Positions 1-10,317 of a stretch of DNA of 64,000 bases are shown piece after piece. Made by a program: the position numbers and the translations under genes. The notes below the pieces were generated by a model. It was not told where the DNA came from and did not search any database. It was given only the letters and a program-made list of their open reading frames with translations. Every line of letters begins with the position of its first letter. The stretch's first letter is position 1. Source of the DNA: JBBKWU01 sp037969035 (GTDB lineage: Bacteria; Pseudomonadota; Alphaproteobacteria; Micavibrionales; Micavibrionaceae); the NCBI GenBank assembly GCA_037969035.1, contig JBBKWU010000023.1, positions 39,275 to 103,274 on the forward strand. The letters are read 5' to 3'.

Positions 1-654
1 GTGTTCACGCAGTTCCTTATGGCGGACGAGATCAACCGCGCCAGTCCGCGCACGCAATCTGCGCTGCTGCAAGCGATGCAGGAAAAGCGCGTTTCGATAA
101 GTGGTCACGACCATGATTTGCCGCACCCGTTCCATGTTTTAGCCACGCAAAACCCGTTGGAGCAAGAAGGCACATATCCCCTGCCCGAGGCACAGCTTGA
201 CCGATTCTTGATGCAGATTGATGTTGATTACCCCGATGAAACCGCAGAACGCGCTGTGATTTTGGCAACGACCTCGAACACACAGCACAAAATCAAAAAC
301 ATTCTGAGCGTTGATGACCTACTCGCGCTTCAACATTTTGTTCGTGATATGCCCGTTGGTGAAAATGTAATCGATACGATCCTCACCCTTGTACGCCGCG
401 CACGTCCGGGCAAAGATGCGCCAGAAATCGTCAATAACTACGTCGAATGGGCACCGGGGCCACGCGCGTCGCAAGCGCTTATGCTTGCTTGCCGTGCCAA
501 AGCCTTGCTTGAAGGACGCGAATCTCCTTCTTCGGATGATGTACTGGCATTGGCTGAACCGATTCTCAAACACCGTATGGCGTTGAACTACCAAGCCCGC
601 GCCGATGGTGTCACGCTCACCGATATCCTGAGCACCCTAACCGCAGATTTATAA
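1..654 (+). CDS. moxR: MoxR-family AAA+ ATPase (5' end missing)
   Basis: C-terminal 217 codons of a MoxR-type ATPase, a chaperone-like AAA+ protein thought to activate or insert metal/VWA-domain partner proteins. The first visible residues lead directly into the Walker B region (LMADEINRASP, residues 6-16), so the Walker A half lies before the window and the GTG at base 1 is probably an internal Val. Sensor 1 (ATQNP) and the QLDRF arginine-finger region follow, then the small helical lid domain. It is followed three bases later by a DUF58 gene, the standard moxR-DUF58 pairing. Family assignment is firm; substrate is unknown. Confidence 0.93.
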   Translation: MFTQFLMADEINRASPRTQSALLQAMQEKRVSISGHDHDLPHPFHVLATQNPLEQEGTYPLPEAQLDRFLMQIDVDYPDETAERAVILATTSNTQHKIKNILSVDDLLALQHFVRDMPVGENVIDTILTLVRRARPGKDAPEIVNNYVEWAPGPRASQALMLACRAKALLEGRESPSSDDVLALAEPILKHRMALNYQARADGVTLTDILSTLTADL

Positions 655-657
655 GTC

Positions 658-1578
658 ATGAGCGAGGCCGGATTAAAACATAATGCCCGCGCCTTTTTCT
701 CACGCCTTCGCGGGCGCGCAGAATACGAAGCAGCACACCTGCCCGACCTGCAACTCCGCGCCGACAAAGCTGCACAAAGCATTTTCAACGCCGACCACAA
801 TCAGCATAAAACAGGCACAGGCGAAAAATTCTGGCAATATCGCGAATACACCCAAGGTGACCGCCCACAAGACATTGACTGGCGGCAATCTGCCAAAGGT
901 GACCGTATTTATATCCGCCAAAAAGAATGGCAAACAACGCAAACCGCCTTGTTCTGGTGTCAAAATAACGAGTCCATGCAGTATCATGGCGATGCTAAAT
1001 CACCGACAAAAGCAGAAGACGCTATCACGCTCTCGCTTGCACTTGCCAAAATGCTCACGCAAGCGGGCGAGCAAATTGCGTTACTGGATGGGCGTTTAAA
1101 TGCAGGGCGCAGTGAAAAAGCCTTAAGCAAACTCGGCGAAACACTCTGCCGCCGCAATAACAAAGCTCTGCCGAATGCCAATATTCACGACTTACCGCGC
1201 AATAGCTCGCTGTTTCTTATCGGTGACTTTTTAGCACCTGTTGATCAATTAATGCGCGCGTTAAAACCGCTGCAAGGCTATGTCGAGAACGCTGTTTTGA
1301 TCCAAGTCCTTGACCCGAGCGAGCTTTATCTGCCCTTCTCTGGCAATCTGGTGTTCAAACAAGATGACGCCCCGACCACCGCCAAGCACCGCATCACCAA
1401 TGTGCAATCCATCCGCACCGCTTACCAGCAACGCATGCAAGACCATATCGGCGCAGTACAAGCCCTCTGCCAAAAATTACAATGGAGCTATTGCTTGCAC
1501 GAAAACGGCGCACAACTCACCAACACGCTCAGCATCATATGGGGCAACATGGCTAAGGGGGGAGCAATGCATAAATGA
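658..1578 (+). CDS. DUF58 domain-containing protein
   Basis: 306 residues. The DUF58 signature GEKFWQYREYTQGD...IDWR lies at about residues 55-76, followed by the VWA-like fold typical of the family; no membrane segment is evident. DUF58 proteins are almost always encoded beside MoxR ATPases, as here, and are presumed MoxR clients. The stop overlaps the start of the next gene (ATGATGA), suggesting translational coupling. The biochemical role is not known for this family. Confidence 0.9.
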   Translation: MSEAGLKHNARAFFSRLRGRAEYEAAHLPDLQLRADKAAQSIFNADHNQHKTGTGEKFWQYREYTQGDRPQDIDWRQSAKGDRIYIRQKEWQTTQTALFWCQNNESMQYHGDAKSPTKAEDAITLSLALAKMLTQAGEQIALLDGRLNAGRSEKALSKLGETLCRRNNKALPNANIHDLPRNSSLFLIGDFLAPVDQLMRALKPLQGYVENAVLIQVLDPSELYLPFSGNLVFKQDDAPTTAKHRITNVQSIRTAYQQRMQDHIGAVQALCQKLQWSYCLHENGAQLTNTLSIIWGNMAKGGAMHK

Positions 1579-4331
1579 TGAATGCTCTAAGCTCTCTCGC
1601 TTTCACAAACCCATGGATTTTAGCTGCGCTCGCAGGGTTGCCGCTAATCTGGTTTATCTTGCGCATTACGCCGCCTGTGCCCAAAACGCTAATCTTTCCT
1701 GCGGCGCGGTTTCTCGAAGGGCTTGTGCCTGATAGCCCGACAACCGCCAAAACACCGTGGTGGATTTTGTTGATGCGCCTTATCATTGTGACGCTTGTGA
1801 TTCTCGCCCTCGCAGGGCCAATCCTCCATCCGCAAACAGGGCTTCAAGGCGATGGTGATGTTTATATCGTGATTGATAATGACTGGGCAGCCGCGCCTTT
1901 ATGGGACGTACAGGTTAAAAAAGCACAAGACATCATCACCCAAGCAGGCCGCCAAAACCGCGCCATTTATCTCGCCACCACGGCTGCTGAGGCGGGGGAG
2001 GCGAGCACACTTTTACAAGGGCCACTCACCGCGACAGAAGCACAACCGCTTTTAAAAGGGCTAAAGCCTTATTCATGGCCAGCCGATTATGCGGCAACCA
2101 AGAGTGCTGTGGAAAATGCTGTTGAAAAGAGTGAGATAAAAACGGCATCGTTCTTTTGGCTATCCCATGGTTTAGCAGAAAGCGGCAGCGCAGAACTCCT
2201 GCAAACCTTATCCAGCAATGGTGATCTGAGCCTGTATCAACCAAGCGCAAATGACATGCCCTTGCTGCTGCGCCCGTCACAACAAACAACCGCCAAACCT
2301 GCTGTACTTGTGGAAAAACCAGATGGTGTGAGCATCACCGCGCCGATCAATGTGCAAATACTCGCCGCCAATGGCCAAGCGCTCGATAGTCAAACCGTGA
2401 ATTTCAACGACAGCGACGGCAAAAACAGCAAGAACGTTGCGCGCCTTGAATTTGATATCCCCGACAACCTACGCAGCCAGATCACGCAAATACGCCTTGT
2501 GAACCAACGCAGCGCGGGCGGTGTGTTACTGCTCGACAATAACTTCAAACGCCGCCAAGCAGGCATCGCCGCACCAAGCGGAACAGAAGAAAGCATCCCG
2601 TTTATCGAAGCGCAATATTACCTTGAAAAAGCACTTGAGCCTCTCGCCTATATAAAGACAGGCACAACGCCCGACCTTATCAAGGCAAAAACAGATGTGA
2701 TCTTCCTGCCCGATATCGCAGGCATGCCCACAACCGAGCTAAACGAGTTGGATGAATGGGTCGGCAAAGGCGGCGTACTTGTCCGGTTTGCAGGGCCCAA
2801 CATGGCACAATCAAGCAACAATGAATTACTGCCTGCGCCGCTCCTTAAAGGCACACGCTCGCTTGAGGGCACACTGACATGGGAAGATCCTGCGAAACTA
2901 TCGCCCTTCCCCAAAGACAGCCCGTTCTTCGGGATAGAAGTCAGCAACGAAATCACAATCCGTCAGCAGCTTTTAAGCACACAGACAGACGAAGACGATG
3001 TCATGAGTTGGGCAACGCTTGAAGACGGCACACCGCTCATCACCGCAGCACAGCACGAGCGCGGCCTTCTGATATTCATTCATACAACCGCCAGCGCCGA
3101 ATGGTCTGATCTGGTGCTATCGGGTACGTTTATACAAATCCTGAAACGCGTCATGGCGCTCAGCCCGGGGCAAGTTAATAACGCTGAAACCTCAGGCGTA
3201 TTGCAGCCAATTCTATATCTCGACGGGAATGGAAATTTGCAACAACCTGCGCCCTTTATCATGCCACTTGGCATCACCACAAATGACGCACCGACAATCG
3301 ACAGCAAACATCCCCCTGGTTTTTATGGACGTACGGGCTATGAAACAGCCGTAAACCTTGGCGATTCCATCCCAAGCCTAACAGCGTTTAATGACATCCC
3401 CCTTGGTGTATCTGCACTTGGCTATACCACATCAAACGAGCGAAATTTAAAGCCCTTGCTTCTATTTTTTGCACTCGGGATATTCTTTATCGACTGGCTG
3501 GTCATGATGTTGATGAGCAAAAGATGGTCAAGCTTTATGCCCTTGCGCACAAAATCAACGGCGGCGGCAATCGCGCTCTTATTCATATTACTCGGCACGC
3601 CGCATCATGCGCTTGCGCAATCGAATGCTGAGGCGCATATGAAATACGCCAATAATCTCTATCTGGCCTATATCGAAACAAACGATCCGCGTATTGATAA
3701 CCTCACGCGCCAAGGACTTGAAAATCTAGCTGATGTTTTAAAAACACGGACATCGGTTGAGCCCGAGGGCGTTGTGGCCTTAAACGCTGAAACAGATGAG
3801 ATGGCGTTTTTCCCAATCATCTATTGGGCGATTTCACCGCAACAACAAACGCTATCGGATCAAGCCATCCGTAATTTGCAAAACTATATGGATCATGGCA
3901 GCACAATTTTGATCGACACACGCGAACCCTCCAAAGGAACGCAAGCAATTGAGAACAGTAACCAAGGTATATTACGCCGCATTATGGGCGCGATGAATAT
4001 TCCGCCGCTTAAACCGATTGATAACGACCATGTCTTGGGACGCTCTTTTTACCTCCTGCGCAGCTTCCCCGGTGTTTACGAAGGTGGCACAATATGGGTC
4101 GAAGACGGACAAAGCGTCGGACGAGATGGCGTCTCTCCGATCATCATCGGCAGCCACGATTGGGCAGGCGCATGGGCAGCATCAGGCGGACAAAGACAAC
4201 TTCTCGGCGGTGATCGCCAACAAGAACTGGCCTTACGGTTCGGCGTAAACATTGTCATGTACGCGCTCACGGGAAATTACAAAGCTGATCAAGTTCACCT
4301 TCCTTATATTTTAGAGAGGCTCGATCAATAA
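1575..4331 (+). CDS. BatA-N / DUF4159 membrane protein
   Basis: 918 residues. The N-terminus has the aerotolerance-regulator (BatA) membrane module: two transmembrane segments at about 13-30 and 62-81 separated by a short loop. A large extracytoplasmic or VWA-like middle follows, then two more hydrophobic segments near 630-650 and 660-680. The last ~230 residues, starting after ALAQSNAEAHMKYANNLYLA, match DUF4159, a Rossmann-like domain found in such operons. This moxR-DUF58-DUF4159 order is common in alphaproteobacteria and probably serves envelope maintenance, but the reaction is unknown. ATG overlaps the upstream stop. Confidence 0.85.
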   Translation: MMNALSSLAFTNPWILAALAGLPLIWFILRITPPVPKTLIFPAARFLEGLVPDSPTTAKTPWWILLMRLIIVTLVILALAGPILHPQTGLQGDGDVYIVIDNDWAAAPLWDVQVKKAQDIITQAGRQNRAIYLATTAAEAGEASTLLQGPLTATEAQPLLKGLKPYSWPADYAATKSAVENAVEKSEIKTASFFWLSHGLAESGSAELLQTLSSNGDLSLYQPSANDMPLLLRPSQQTTAKPAVLVEKPDGVSITAPINVQILAANGQALDSQTVNFNDSDGKNSKNVARLEFDIPDNLRSQITQIRLVNQRSAGGVLLLDNNFKRRQAGIAAPSGTEESIPFIEAQYYLEKALEPLAYIKTGTTPDLIKAKTDVIFLPDIAGMPTTELNELDEWVGKGGVLVRFAGPNMAQSSNNELLPAPLLKGTRSLEGTLTWEDPAKLSPFPKDSPFFGIEVSNEITIRQQLLSTQTDEDDVMSWATLEDGTPLITAAQHERGLLIFIHTTASAEWSDLVLSGTFIQILKRVMALSPGQVNNAETSGVLQPILYLDGNGNLQQPAPFIMPLGITTNDAPTIDSKHPPGFYGRTGYETAVNLGDSIPSLTAFNDIPLGVSALGYTTSNERNLKPLLLFFALGIFFIDWLVMMLMSKRWSSFMPLRTKSTAAAIALLFILLGTPHHALAQSNAEAHMKYANNLYLAYIETNDPRIDNLTRQGLENLADVLKTRTSVEPEGVVALNAETDEMAFFPIIYWAISPQQQTLSDQAIRNLQNYMDHGSTILIDTREPSKGTQAIENSNQGILRRIMGAMNIPPLKPIDNDHVLGRSFYLLRSFPGVYEGGTIWVEDGQSVGRDGVSPIIIGSHDWAGAWAASGGQRQLLGGDRQQELALRFGVNIVMYALTGNYKADQVHLPYILERLDQ

Positions 4332-6448
4332 TGAATAACAGCTTCTCCGCCTATACGCTTTCCTTTGCGCCTTACATTTCCAATCATGCTTTGTGGTTTG
4401 TTATTGGGTTAACCGTCTTGTTTATGCTGCTGTCTTTTTTTTCTTATCGGCGCGGCATCATCATACGTCCGTTGATTGCGGCTGCCCTTTTGGCATTTTT
4501 ACTAAACCCCGTTTTAATCGAGCAACAACGCATCCCCATCAAAGACGTTGCCGTCATTGTCACCGATCGTTCCCCCAGTCAAAACACTGGTGAGCGTACC
4601 GCACGGACAGATAAAGCATTAGCCGCCCTTGAAGAAAACATCGGCGCACAAGAATCGCTTGAGCTACGCACCATCGAGGCACCGCTTGCTTCTGATAACA
4701 ACCTCAATGAAACGCATTTATTTTCTGCGCTGGATACAATTTTGGCTGATGTCCCTGAAAGCCGCCGCGCGGGCGTGATCTTCCTCACCGATGGGCAAGT
4801 CCATGATGTGCCACAAAATCGTGAGAAGCTTAAAGAATATGGTCCGCTTCATGTCCTTCTCTCAGGAACGCACAATGAAAATGACCGCCGCTTGGTGATT
4901 ACAAAAGCCCCCGCTTATGGTGTTGTCGGGCAAGAAGCAGACATCACCTTCAAAATTGAAAGCACAGGGCAAAGCACATCGAAAGGCGACCAATATGCCG
5001 ATGTAATCGTCCGTGAAAATGATCAACCTGCGCGTCTTCTTATGGTGCCGATGGATGAAGAACAAACCATTGCTGTGAAAATTGATCGCGCAGGGCAAAA
5101 CGTCATCGAAATTGAAACCGCCCCGATGGAAGACGAGCTAACCGCCGCCAATAACCGCACACCTGTTGTTATTAACGGCGTGCGCGACCGTTTGAAAGTT
5201 CTGCTGGTGTCTGGGCAGCCCCACGCAGGCGGACGTACATGGCGTAACATCATGACCTCTGACCCAGGGGTCGACCTCGTGCATTTCACAATTTTGCGCG
5301 AGCCTGACAAGTTGGACTTCACACCACAGAATGAGCTGTCACTTATCGCGTTCCCGTTTCGTGAGTTGTTCGAGATCAAGCTTTACGATTTTGATTTGAT
5401 TATTTTTGATCGTTACAGATTGAACCGTATCTTGCCGCTCAACTATTTCGAGAACATTGCGCGCTATGTTAAGGAAGGCGGCGCGCTGTTGGAAATTAAT
5501 GGTCCGTCTTACGCCACACCAGATTCAATTTTCACCACAGCCTTGCAAGATGTACTTCCCGCCTATCCGCTTGGCAATGTCATCAACCGTGAATTCACGC
5601 CTGCGCTAACAGAGATCGGTAAAATCCACCCAGTAACGGCGAAGCTGCAACCACCAACAGCCGCCGAGCATCCATGGGGCTCATGGTTCCGCCAAATTGG
5701 TGTGAGTGCCAGCCAAGGCGATGTCCTTATGAACGGCAATGGTGATACACCGCTGCTTATTCTTGACCGCGTTGGTAAAGGGCGTGTGGCGCAATTTTCA
5801 AGTGATGAAATATGGCTTTGGGCGCGTGGGTATAAAGACGGTGGGCCGCAAGCTGAATTACTACGCCGGCTTATTCACTGGCTGATGAAAGAACCGCAGC
5901 TCGAAGAAAACGCGTTGGAAACAACGGTGAATGACAACACGATCAACATCACACGACGCACCTTATCCGAAGACGCGATGAACGTGAAAATCGACACGCC
6001 CGATAATAAACGCGAAGAGATCACGCTAGAGCCCCATAGCAGCGGCGTGTTAAAAGGCAGCTTCACCGCACAAAACCCAGGAATTTATAAACTCAACGAC
6101 GGTATTCAATCGCGATTTGTTATTGTCGGCGATGCCGCGCCGCCAGAGCTTATGAACATTCACACAACGGCTGCGTTAATGCAGGATGCCGTCAATGCCT
6201 CCAAAGGTAGCCTCAAATGGCTGGTCGATAAGCCTTCATTAAACGTCCAGATCACAGCACCAAACCGCCATTACAACTTACAAAACGGCATTGCCTTGCG
6301 CGGCAATAACAGCTTTGAAGTCAAAGGCACAAAAGAGCAACCGCTTCTCCCGCCATGGGCAGCGTTATTGCTCGTTCTTTTCGTTATTTTAGGAGGATGG
6401 ACGTTTGAAGGCCGCGAAGGACGGCAAGGAAAAACGGACGCGCATTAA
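4331..6448 (+). CDS. Membrane protein with glutamine-amidotransferase-like domain
   Basis: 705 residues, start overlapping the preceding stop (TAATG). Two membrane segments lie at about 22-40 and 47-64 and one at the C-terminus (about 675-695), leaving a large extracytoplasmic body. The middle (KVLLVSGQPHAGGRTWRN... FDLIIFDRY... GGALLEINGP) resembles the class I glutamine-amidotransferase-like domain of VWA operon proteins; no catalytic Cys is obvious, so it is probably non-enzymatic. Last gene of the moxR operon; it converges on the response regulator with only six bases between stops. Confidence 0.8.
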   Translation: MNNSFSAYTLSFAPYISNHALWFVIGLTVLFMLLSFFSYRRGIIIRPLIAAALLAFLLNPVLIEQQRIPIKDVAVIVTDRSPSQNTGERTARTDKALAALEENIGAQESLELRTIEAPLASDNNLNETHLFSALDTILADVPESRRAGVIFLTDGQVHDVPQNREKLKEYGPLHVLLSGTHNENDRRLVITKAPAYGVVGQEADITFKIESTGQSTSKGDQYADVIVRENDQPARLLMVPMDEEQTIAVKIDRAGQNVIEIETAPMEDELTAANNRTPVVINGVRDRLKVLLVSGQPHAGGRTWRNIMTSDPGVDLVHFTILREPDKLDFTPQNELSLIAFPFRELFEIKLYDFDLIIFDRYRLNRILPLNYFENIARYVKEGGALLEINGPSYATPDSIFTTALQDVLPAYPLGNVINREFTPALTEIGKIHPVTAKLQPPTAAEHPWGSWFRQIGVSASQGDVLMNGNGDTPLLILDRVGKGRVAQFSSDEIWLWARGYKDGGPQAELLRRLIHWLMKEPQLEENALETTVNDNTINITRRTLSEDAMNVKIDTPDNKREEITLEPHSSGVLKGSFTAQNPGIYKLNDGIQSRFVIVGDAAPPELMNIHTTAALMQDAVNASKGSLKWLVDKPSLNVQITAPNRHYNLQNGIALRGNNSFEVKGTKEQPLLPPWAALLLVLFVILGGWTFEGREGRQGKTDAH

Positions 6449-6454
6449 ACTAAA

Positions 6455-7141
6455 TTACGCGCCGTATCCCATAGTTTGCGCTTTAAGCACAACCTGCGTT
6501 CTGTTTTTAACATCGAACTTGCGGAATAGACTACCAACATGAAGCTTCACCGTTACGACCTGCACGCTAAGCTCTTTGGCGATATCCTTATTCGAGGCAC
6601 CGCCCATCAAAAGCATAAGAACATCTGTCTCACGCGGGGTCAGGTCAACGCTGTTTGCAGCCCCGCCTTGGAACCCCTCTTGCTGCATATCGCTTAAACC
6701 ACCAGCCGTGGCAGGGTTTTCACCATAGTAAGCAGGCATAATTTGGTCGGTATTATGATCGATCGGCATAAAGATGCCGCCGCTGATGATATCTTTGATG
6801 CCTTTTACAAAGGACTTACCAGATATCGTTTTCGGGAAGAAACCGCGCGCACCAGACTTCATCGCGACCTTAACGTCCTGTGGGCTGGCAATACCAGACA
6901 ACAAAGCGACATTGACATCAGGATAAGTTTCGCACATTTTCTTAAGACCTTTAAGGCCATTCATACCGGGCATGTACATATCCAGAAGGATGATATCGGG
7001 CACAAAGCCACCTTCAACAATATCAATAGCCTCATGCAAATCGCGCGCAAGCTTCACGCTCGCGGTTTTTTCAGTTTGCTTGATGTAGAACTCCAGTGTT
7101 TCCCTAAACAATGTATGATCATCTGCAATCAATATTTTCAT
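6455..7141 (-). CDS. LuxR/NarL-type response regulator
   Basis: 228 residues. An N-terminal receiver domain shows the acidic pair D7-D8, phosphoacceptor D54 in LLDMYMPG, and K104-equivalent in FFPKT. A glycine/glutamine-rich linker leads to a LuxR-type HTH (LTPRETDVLMLLMGGASNKDIA...VTVKLHV) at about residues 162-225. It is a DNA-binding two-component regulator; no cognate kinase is adjacent, so its target and signal are unknown. Convergent with the moxR operon. Confidence 0.9.
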   Translation of the reverse strand: MKILIADDHTLFRETLEFYIKQTEKTASVKLARDLHEAIDIVEGGFVPDIILLDMYMPGMNGLKGLKKMCETYPDVNVALLSGIASPQDVKVAMKSGARGFFPKTISGKSFVKGIKDIISGGIFMPIDHNTDQIMPAYYGENPATAGGLSDMQQEGFQGGAANSVDLTPRETDVLMLLMGGASNKDIAKELSVQVVTVKLHVGSLFRKFDVKNRTQVVLKAQTMGYGA

Positions 7142-7338
7142 GTTTTTTACCTTTTATATACGCAGTAATTACCATTTTTTTATATGCAACAAGGTTGTCA
7201 AACTCAATATATTATCACATCCGCAAAAATCAATTAGATCAAACGTTTATCCATACCAATTAATATAGGCTGCTTATGTGTAGGGGCAAGCATTGCAGAA
7301 TGCGGTGCATTTAGCAATTATACTTAAAACGCTAATCT

Positions 7339-9408
7339 TTAGTTTAAGGCTACGTGGATGCGGGATGGCGCAAACTTCTGAATATCCTTCAGACTCAGGC
7401 GGTATATATAGGTTGCTTCCAAAACGCGCTGCACATAATTTCTGGTTTCATAGACAGGAATGGTCTCGATCCAGTTAATATAATCAATCTCATCTTCACG
7501 CGGATCACCAAATTCTTTCAACCAACGATCAACCCGACCAGGGCCACCATTATACGCGGCAATAGCCAGCACGTATGAACCATCGTATTTGGCTAACATT
7601 TTCTCAAGATATTTGGTTCCCAGAAAAATATTATAATCAGGCCTACTCGTCAGCCAGTTTTTATCATACCCAACACCATTTTTCTGCGCGACTTCCTTTG
7701 CCGTTGCTGGCATAAGCTGCATAAGACCGCTCGCCCCCGCATGACTTTGCGCATCCACATCAAACGCGCTTTCCTGCCGAATGATCGCATGGGTCAACGC
7801 CCATTCAATATCAACCTGCCGCATAGAAGACAGCATCGTCGGATACGCGTAATCCATCATCAATATTCCCTTGTTCAAGCCCTTCTTCGCCAGCCCAAGC
7901 GCCCTATGCCGTTGCCCCAAATCATGGGCAAGCTCCGCCGTCAGCATATATTCCTGCGGGTCTTCCGTTTTGCTTGCCAATGCTTCTAAAAACGAACCTG
8001 TTTCGCTGCGCATATTGGCATTGAACAACATCCTCACGACCTGCACCATCTCGTTCCGTTCAAAATAAGCGCGCGTTTCTGGCATCACCAAGGGCGGCGC
8101 AGCATCGGTGATATCAGTTTGCTCTCGCTTCACACGCTCCAACGCAAGCTGTCCGTAAAACGCCGTTGAATATTGTGCCGCCACCCGAAACCATTTATCG
8201 GCAATCTCTTTTTGCCCCATGGCAAGGCTTGCCTTACCTGCCCAATACGCGCCGCGCGATTTACTAACGGGTGTGTCCGTGCGGTAATATAAGGCCTCAA
8301 AATGCTCAAACGCCTTTACGGGTTTGTCCACATGCTCAAGTGCCAACCACCCTGCCAAAAACTCTGCCTGCGCAAAGGCAAAACCTTTTTCTTGCATATG
8401 TTTTGCCACAAGCTCATAAGCGCTCGCATATTGTTTATTCTCAATAAAACGCCGCGCCAGAATATGACGCTCCGTCCACCAATCCTCGGCATTCGGTATA
8501 GTTTCAACGGGCGGTGCGGTATGCAGCATCTCTATCGCTTGGAAATCTAAATCCGCGCGCCGCCGCCAGCGCAGCCGCTCATACATAAATCCGGGGTCAC
8601 GCTGTAATTCACGCGGTACTTTTTGAACCCATGCATTGGCATTATCCGATCGTTCCGCCAGCGCAATACGCGCCTCCGTCAACTCCGCATAGCCTTTCGG
8701 CAAAAGCTGTATCAAAACACGCGCATTGGTGTAATGCTCCGCAAATAACAGCTTGTTCCAGCGTTTCACATGCGAGGCATCATCGAGCAATCCACCATAA
8801 CGCGCATAAAAATCACTTTGCCCTTGCGGCGATAACAATGTCTCGCTCCACCACTCTATGGCGACTTGTTTCATTTTTGCCATTTGACCAAGGCGGTGCA
8901 GCGCATCTAAATAAGCGCGAATACCATCGGCTGTTTGCGGCTCATGGTTTTCAAACCATTTCACAACATCCGCGTCCGAGGCATTTTTATCAATGGCGCG
9001 TTCTACATTTCGCGCCAATGTCTTTTGTGACGGCCAGTCAGGGTTTGCCGCGATAAAGCGCGTAATGCGTGTAAAATCAACATCACCATGGTTTTTGCTA
9101 TACACAAACCAGTAATAAAGCTTCGCCGCGAGCGGATCTTGCGCCTGTGCAAACTGCGCTTCTCCCCGCTTCCAATCGCCACGATTAATCGCGCGCAGGC
9201 CTTCAATCACCAATGTTTGATCTTTTCCCGACATCGGCGCGGACATATATTCCTGTGCCGAGAGAGAGCGCGCGGGCATTAAACATACGCCAATCCCTGC
9301 TGAGAGCAATACGGTTAGTATTACATAATGTAAATATCTCTTGATAGAAATGCCACATTTCGGTAATGTGTTGCTCGAATAATAAAAAAATGACAGGGGA
9401 TTTTTCAT
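7339..9408 (-). CDS. slt: Soluble lytic murein transglycosylase (Slt70-like)
   Basis: About 689 residues from ATG 9408. A hydrophobic N-terminal signal segment (ILTVLLSAGIGVCLMPARSLSA) directs it to the periplasm. A long helical superhelix (TPR-like U-domain) is followed by a C-terminal SLT catalytic domain: RQESAFD carries the catalytic Glu (E546), then GLMQLMP, and LAIAAYNGGPGRVDRW. It would cleave the MurNAc-GlcNAc bond of peptidoglycan with 1,6-anhydro product formation. The ATG shares a CATATG palindrome with the divergent dapA start; an upstream start at 9483 would run into dapA, and none closer to the signal peptide is ATG/GTG/TTG. Confidence 0.9.
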   Translation of the reverse strand: MKNPLSFFYYSSNTLPKCGISIKRYLHYVILTVLLSAGIGVCLMPARSLSAQEYMSAPMSGKDQTLVIEGLRAINRGDWKRGEAQFAQAQDPLAAKLYYWFVYSKNHGDVDFTRITRFIAANPDWPSQKTLARNVERAIDKNASDADVVKWFENHEPQTADGIRAYLDALHRLGQMAKMKQVAIEWWSETLLSPQGQSDFYARYGGLLDDASHVKRWNKLLFAEHYTNARVLIQLLPKGYAELTEARIALAERSDNANAWVQKVPRELQRDPGFMYERLRWRRRADLDFQAIEMLHTAPPVETIPNAEDWWTERHILARRFIENKQYASAYELVAKHMQEKGFAFAQAEFLAGWLALEHVDKPVKAFEHFEALYYRTDTPVSKSRGAYWAGKASLAMGQKEIADKWFRVAAQYSTAFYGQLALERVKREQTDITDAAPPLVMPETRAYFERNEMVQVVRMLFNANMRSETGSFLEALASKTEDPQEYMLTAELAHDLGQRHRALGLAKKGLNKGILMMDYAYPTMLSSMRQVDIEWALTHAIIRQESAFDVDAQSHAGASGLMQLMPATAKEVAQKNGVGYDKNWLTSRPDYNIFLGTKYLEKMLAKYDGSYVLAIAAYNGGPGRVDRWLKEFGDPREDEIDYINWIETIPVYETRNYVQRVLEATYIYRLSLKDIQKFAPSRIHVALN

Positions 9409-10317
9409 ATGTTTAAAGGCTCTATGACAGCATTGGTTACGCCATTCACCGACAATATGGTTGATTGGGCCGCATTCGACCATTTAGTAGAATGGCAAAT
9501 CGAACAAGGCACGCATGGTTTAGTTCTTTGTGGCACGACGGCAGAGTCTCCTACACTTACAGATGATGAGCATAAGCGCATTGTCGAACGCGGCATATCA
9601 ATCGTCAAGGGAAGAATTCCAGTTATTGTCGGAACAGGCACAAATTCAACAGCAACAACGCTCGAAAAAACGCGGCACGCGAAAAACGCGGGCGCGGATG
9701 CTGCTCTTATCGTCACGCCGTATTACAACAAACCAACGCAAGAAGGCCTTTACGCTCATTACGCTCATGTCGCCAAAAATGCCGATATGCCGATCGTGAT
9801 CTATAATATTCCGGGACGTTCTGTGGTTGATATGGATGATTTCACCATCGCACGCCTTGCCAAGCTGCCGCAAATTGTCGGCTTAAAAGATGCAACGGGC
9901 GACTTAAGCCGACCGCGCAAACTTGCTGCGATGCTTGATAAAGACTTCTGCCAGCTTTCTGGTGAAGACGGTACGATCAAAGAGTTTATGCAGCAAGGGG
10001 GCGTCGGCTGTATTTCCGTTGCCTCTAACGTGGCACCTGCCGAATGTGCGGCCTTTCATAACGCGTGGATGGCAGGCGATATGGCGACGGTTGACCGCAT
10101 TGACGCACAACTCGTCGCACTTCATAGCGCGCTATTTTTTGAGAGCTCACCTGCGCCTGCGAAATATGCGCTGTCAAAACTTGGGCATTGTTCGGACGAA
10201 CTTCGCATGCCCCTTCTGAAAGCTTCCGAGCCTTGCCGCGCCAACATGGATAAGGCACTTATAAAAGCGGGATTGATTTCACAGAAAGAAAGCCTCATAT
10301 TACGGGCTTATGGCTAA
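9409..10317 (+). CDS. dapA: 4-hydroxy-tetrahydrodipicolinate synthase
   Basis: 302 residues, a full-length TIM barrel of the DHDPS family. It condenses pyruvate with aspartate semialdehyde in the lysine/diaminopimelate pathway. Visible active-site features: the GTTAES loop (T43, T44), YYNKP (Y106), Y132 in YNIPGR with R137 for substrate carboxylate binding, and Schiff-base K160 in GLKDATGD. An AGGGGA ribosome-binding site precedes the ATG. The end overlaps smpB by eight bases, and DAP supply fits well beside a murein-active transglycosylase. Confidence 0.97.
   Translation: MFKGSMTALVTPFTDNMVDWAAFDHLVEWQIEQGTHGLVLCGTTAESPTLTDDEHKRIVERGISIVKGRIPVIVGTGTNSTATTLEKTRHAKNAGADAALIVTPYYNKPTQEGLYAHYAHVAKNADMPIVIYNIPGRSVVDMDDFTIARLAKLPQIVGLKDATGDLSRPRKLAAMLDKDFCQLSGEDGTIKEFMQQGGVGCISVASNVAPAECAAFHNAWMAGDMATVDRIDAQLVALHSALFFESSPAPAKYALSKLGHCSDELRMPLLKASEPCRANMDKALIKAGLISQKESLILRAYG

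Noticed and set aside
6431..6460. Hairpin across the stops of the 4331 gene and the response regulator
   Set aside because: Pairing of GGACGCGCATT with AATTACGCGCC needs bulges and lacks a T-run.
7170..7205. TTGACA upstream of the response regulator as a promoter
   Set aside because: The only TATAAA is 11 bases away, too close for a sigma-70 promoter.
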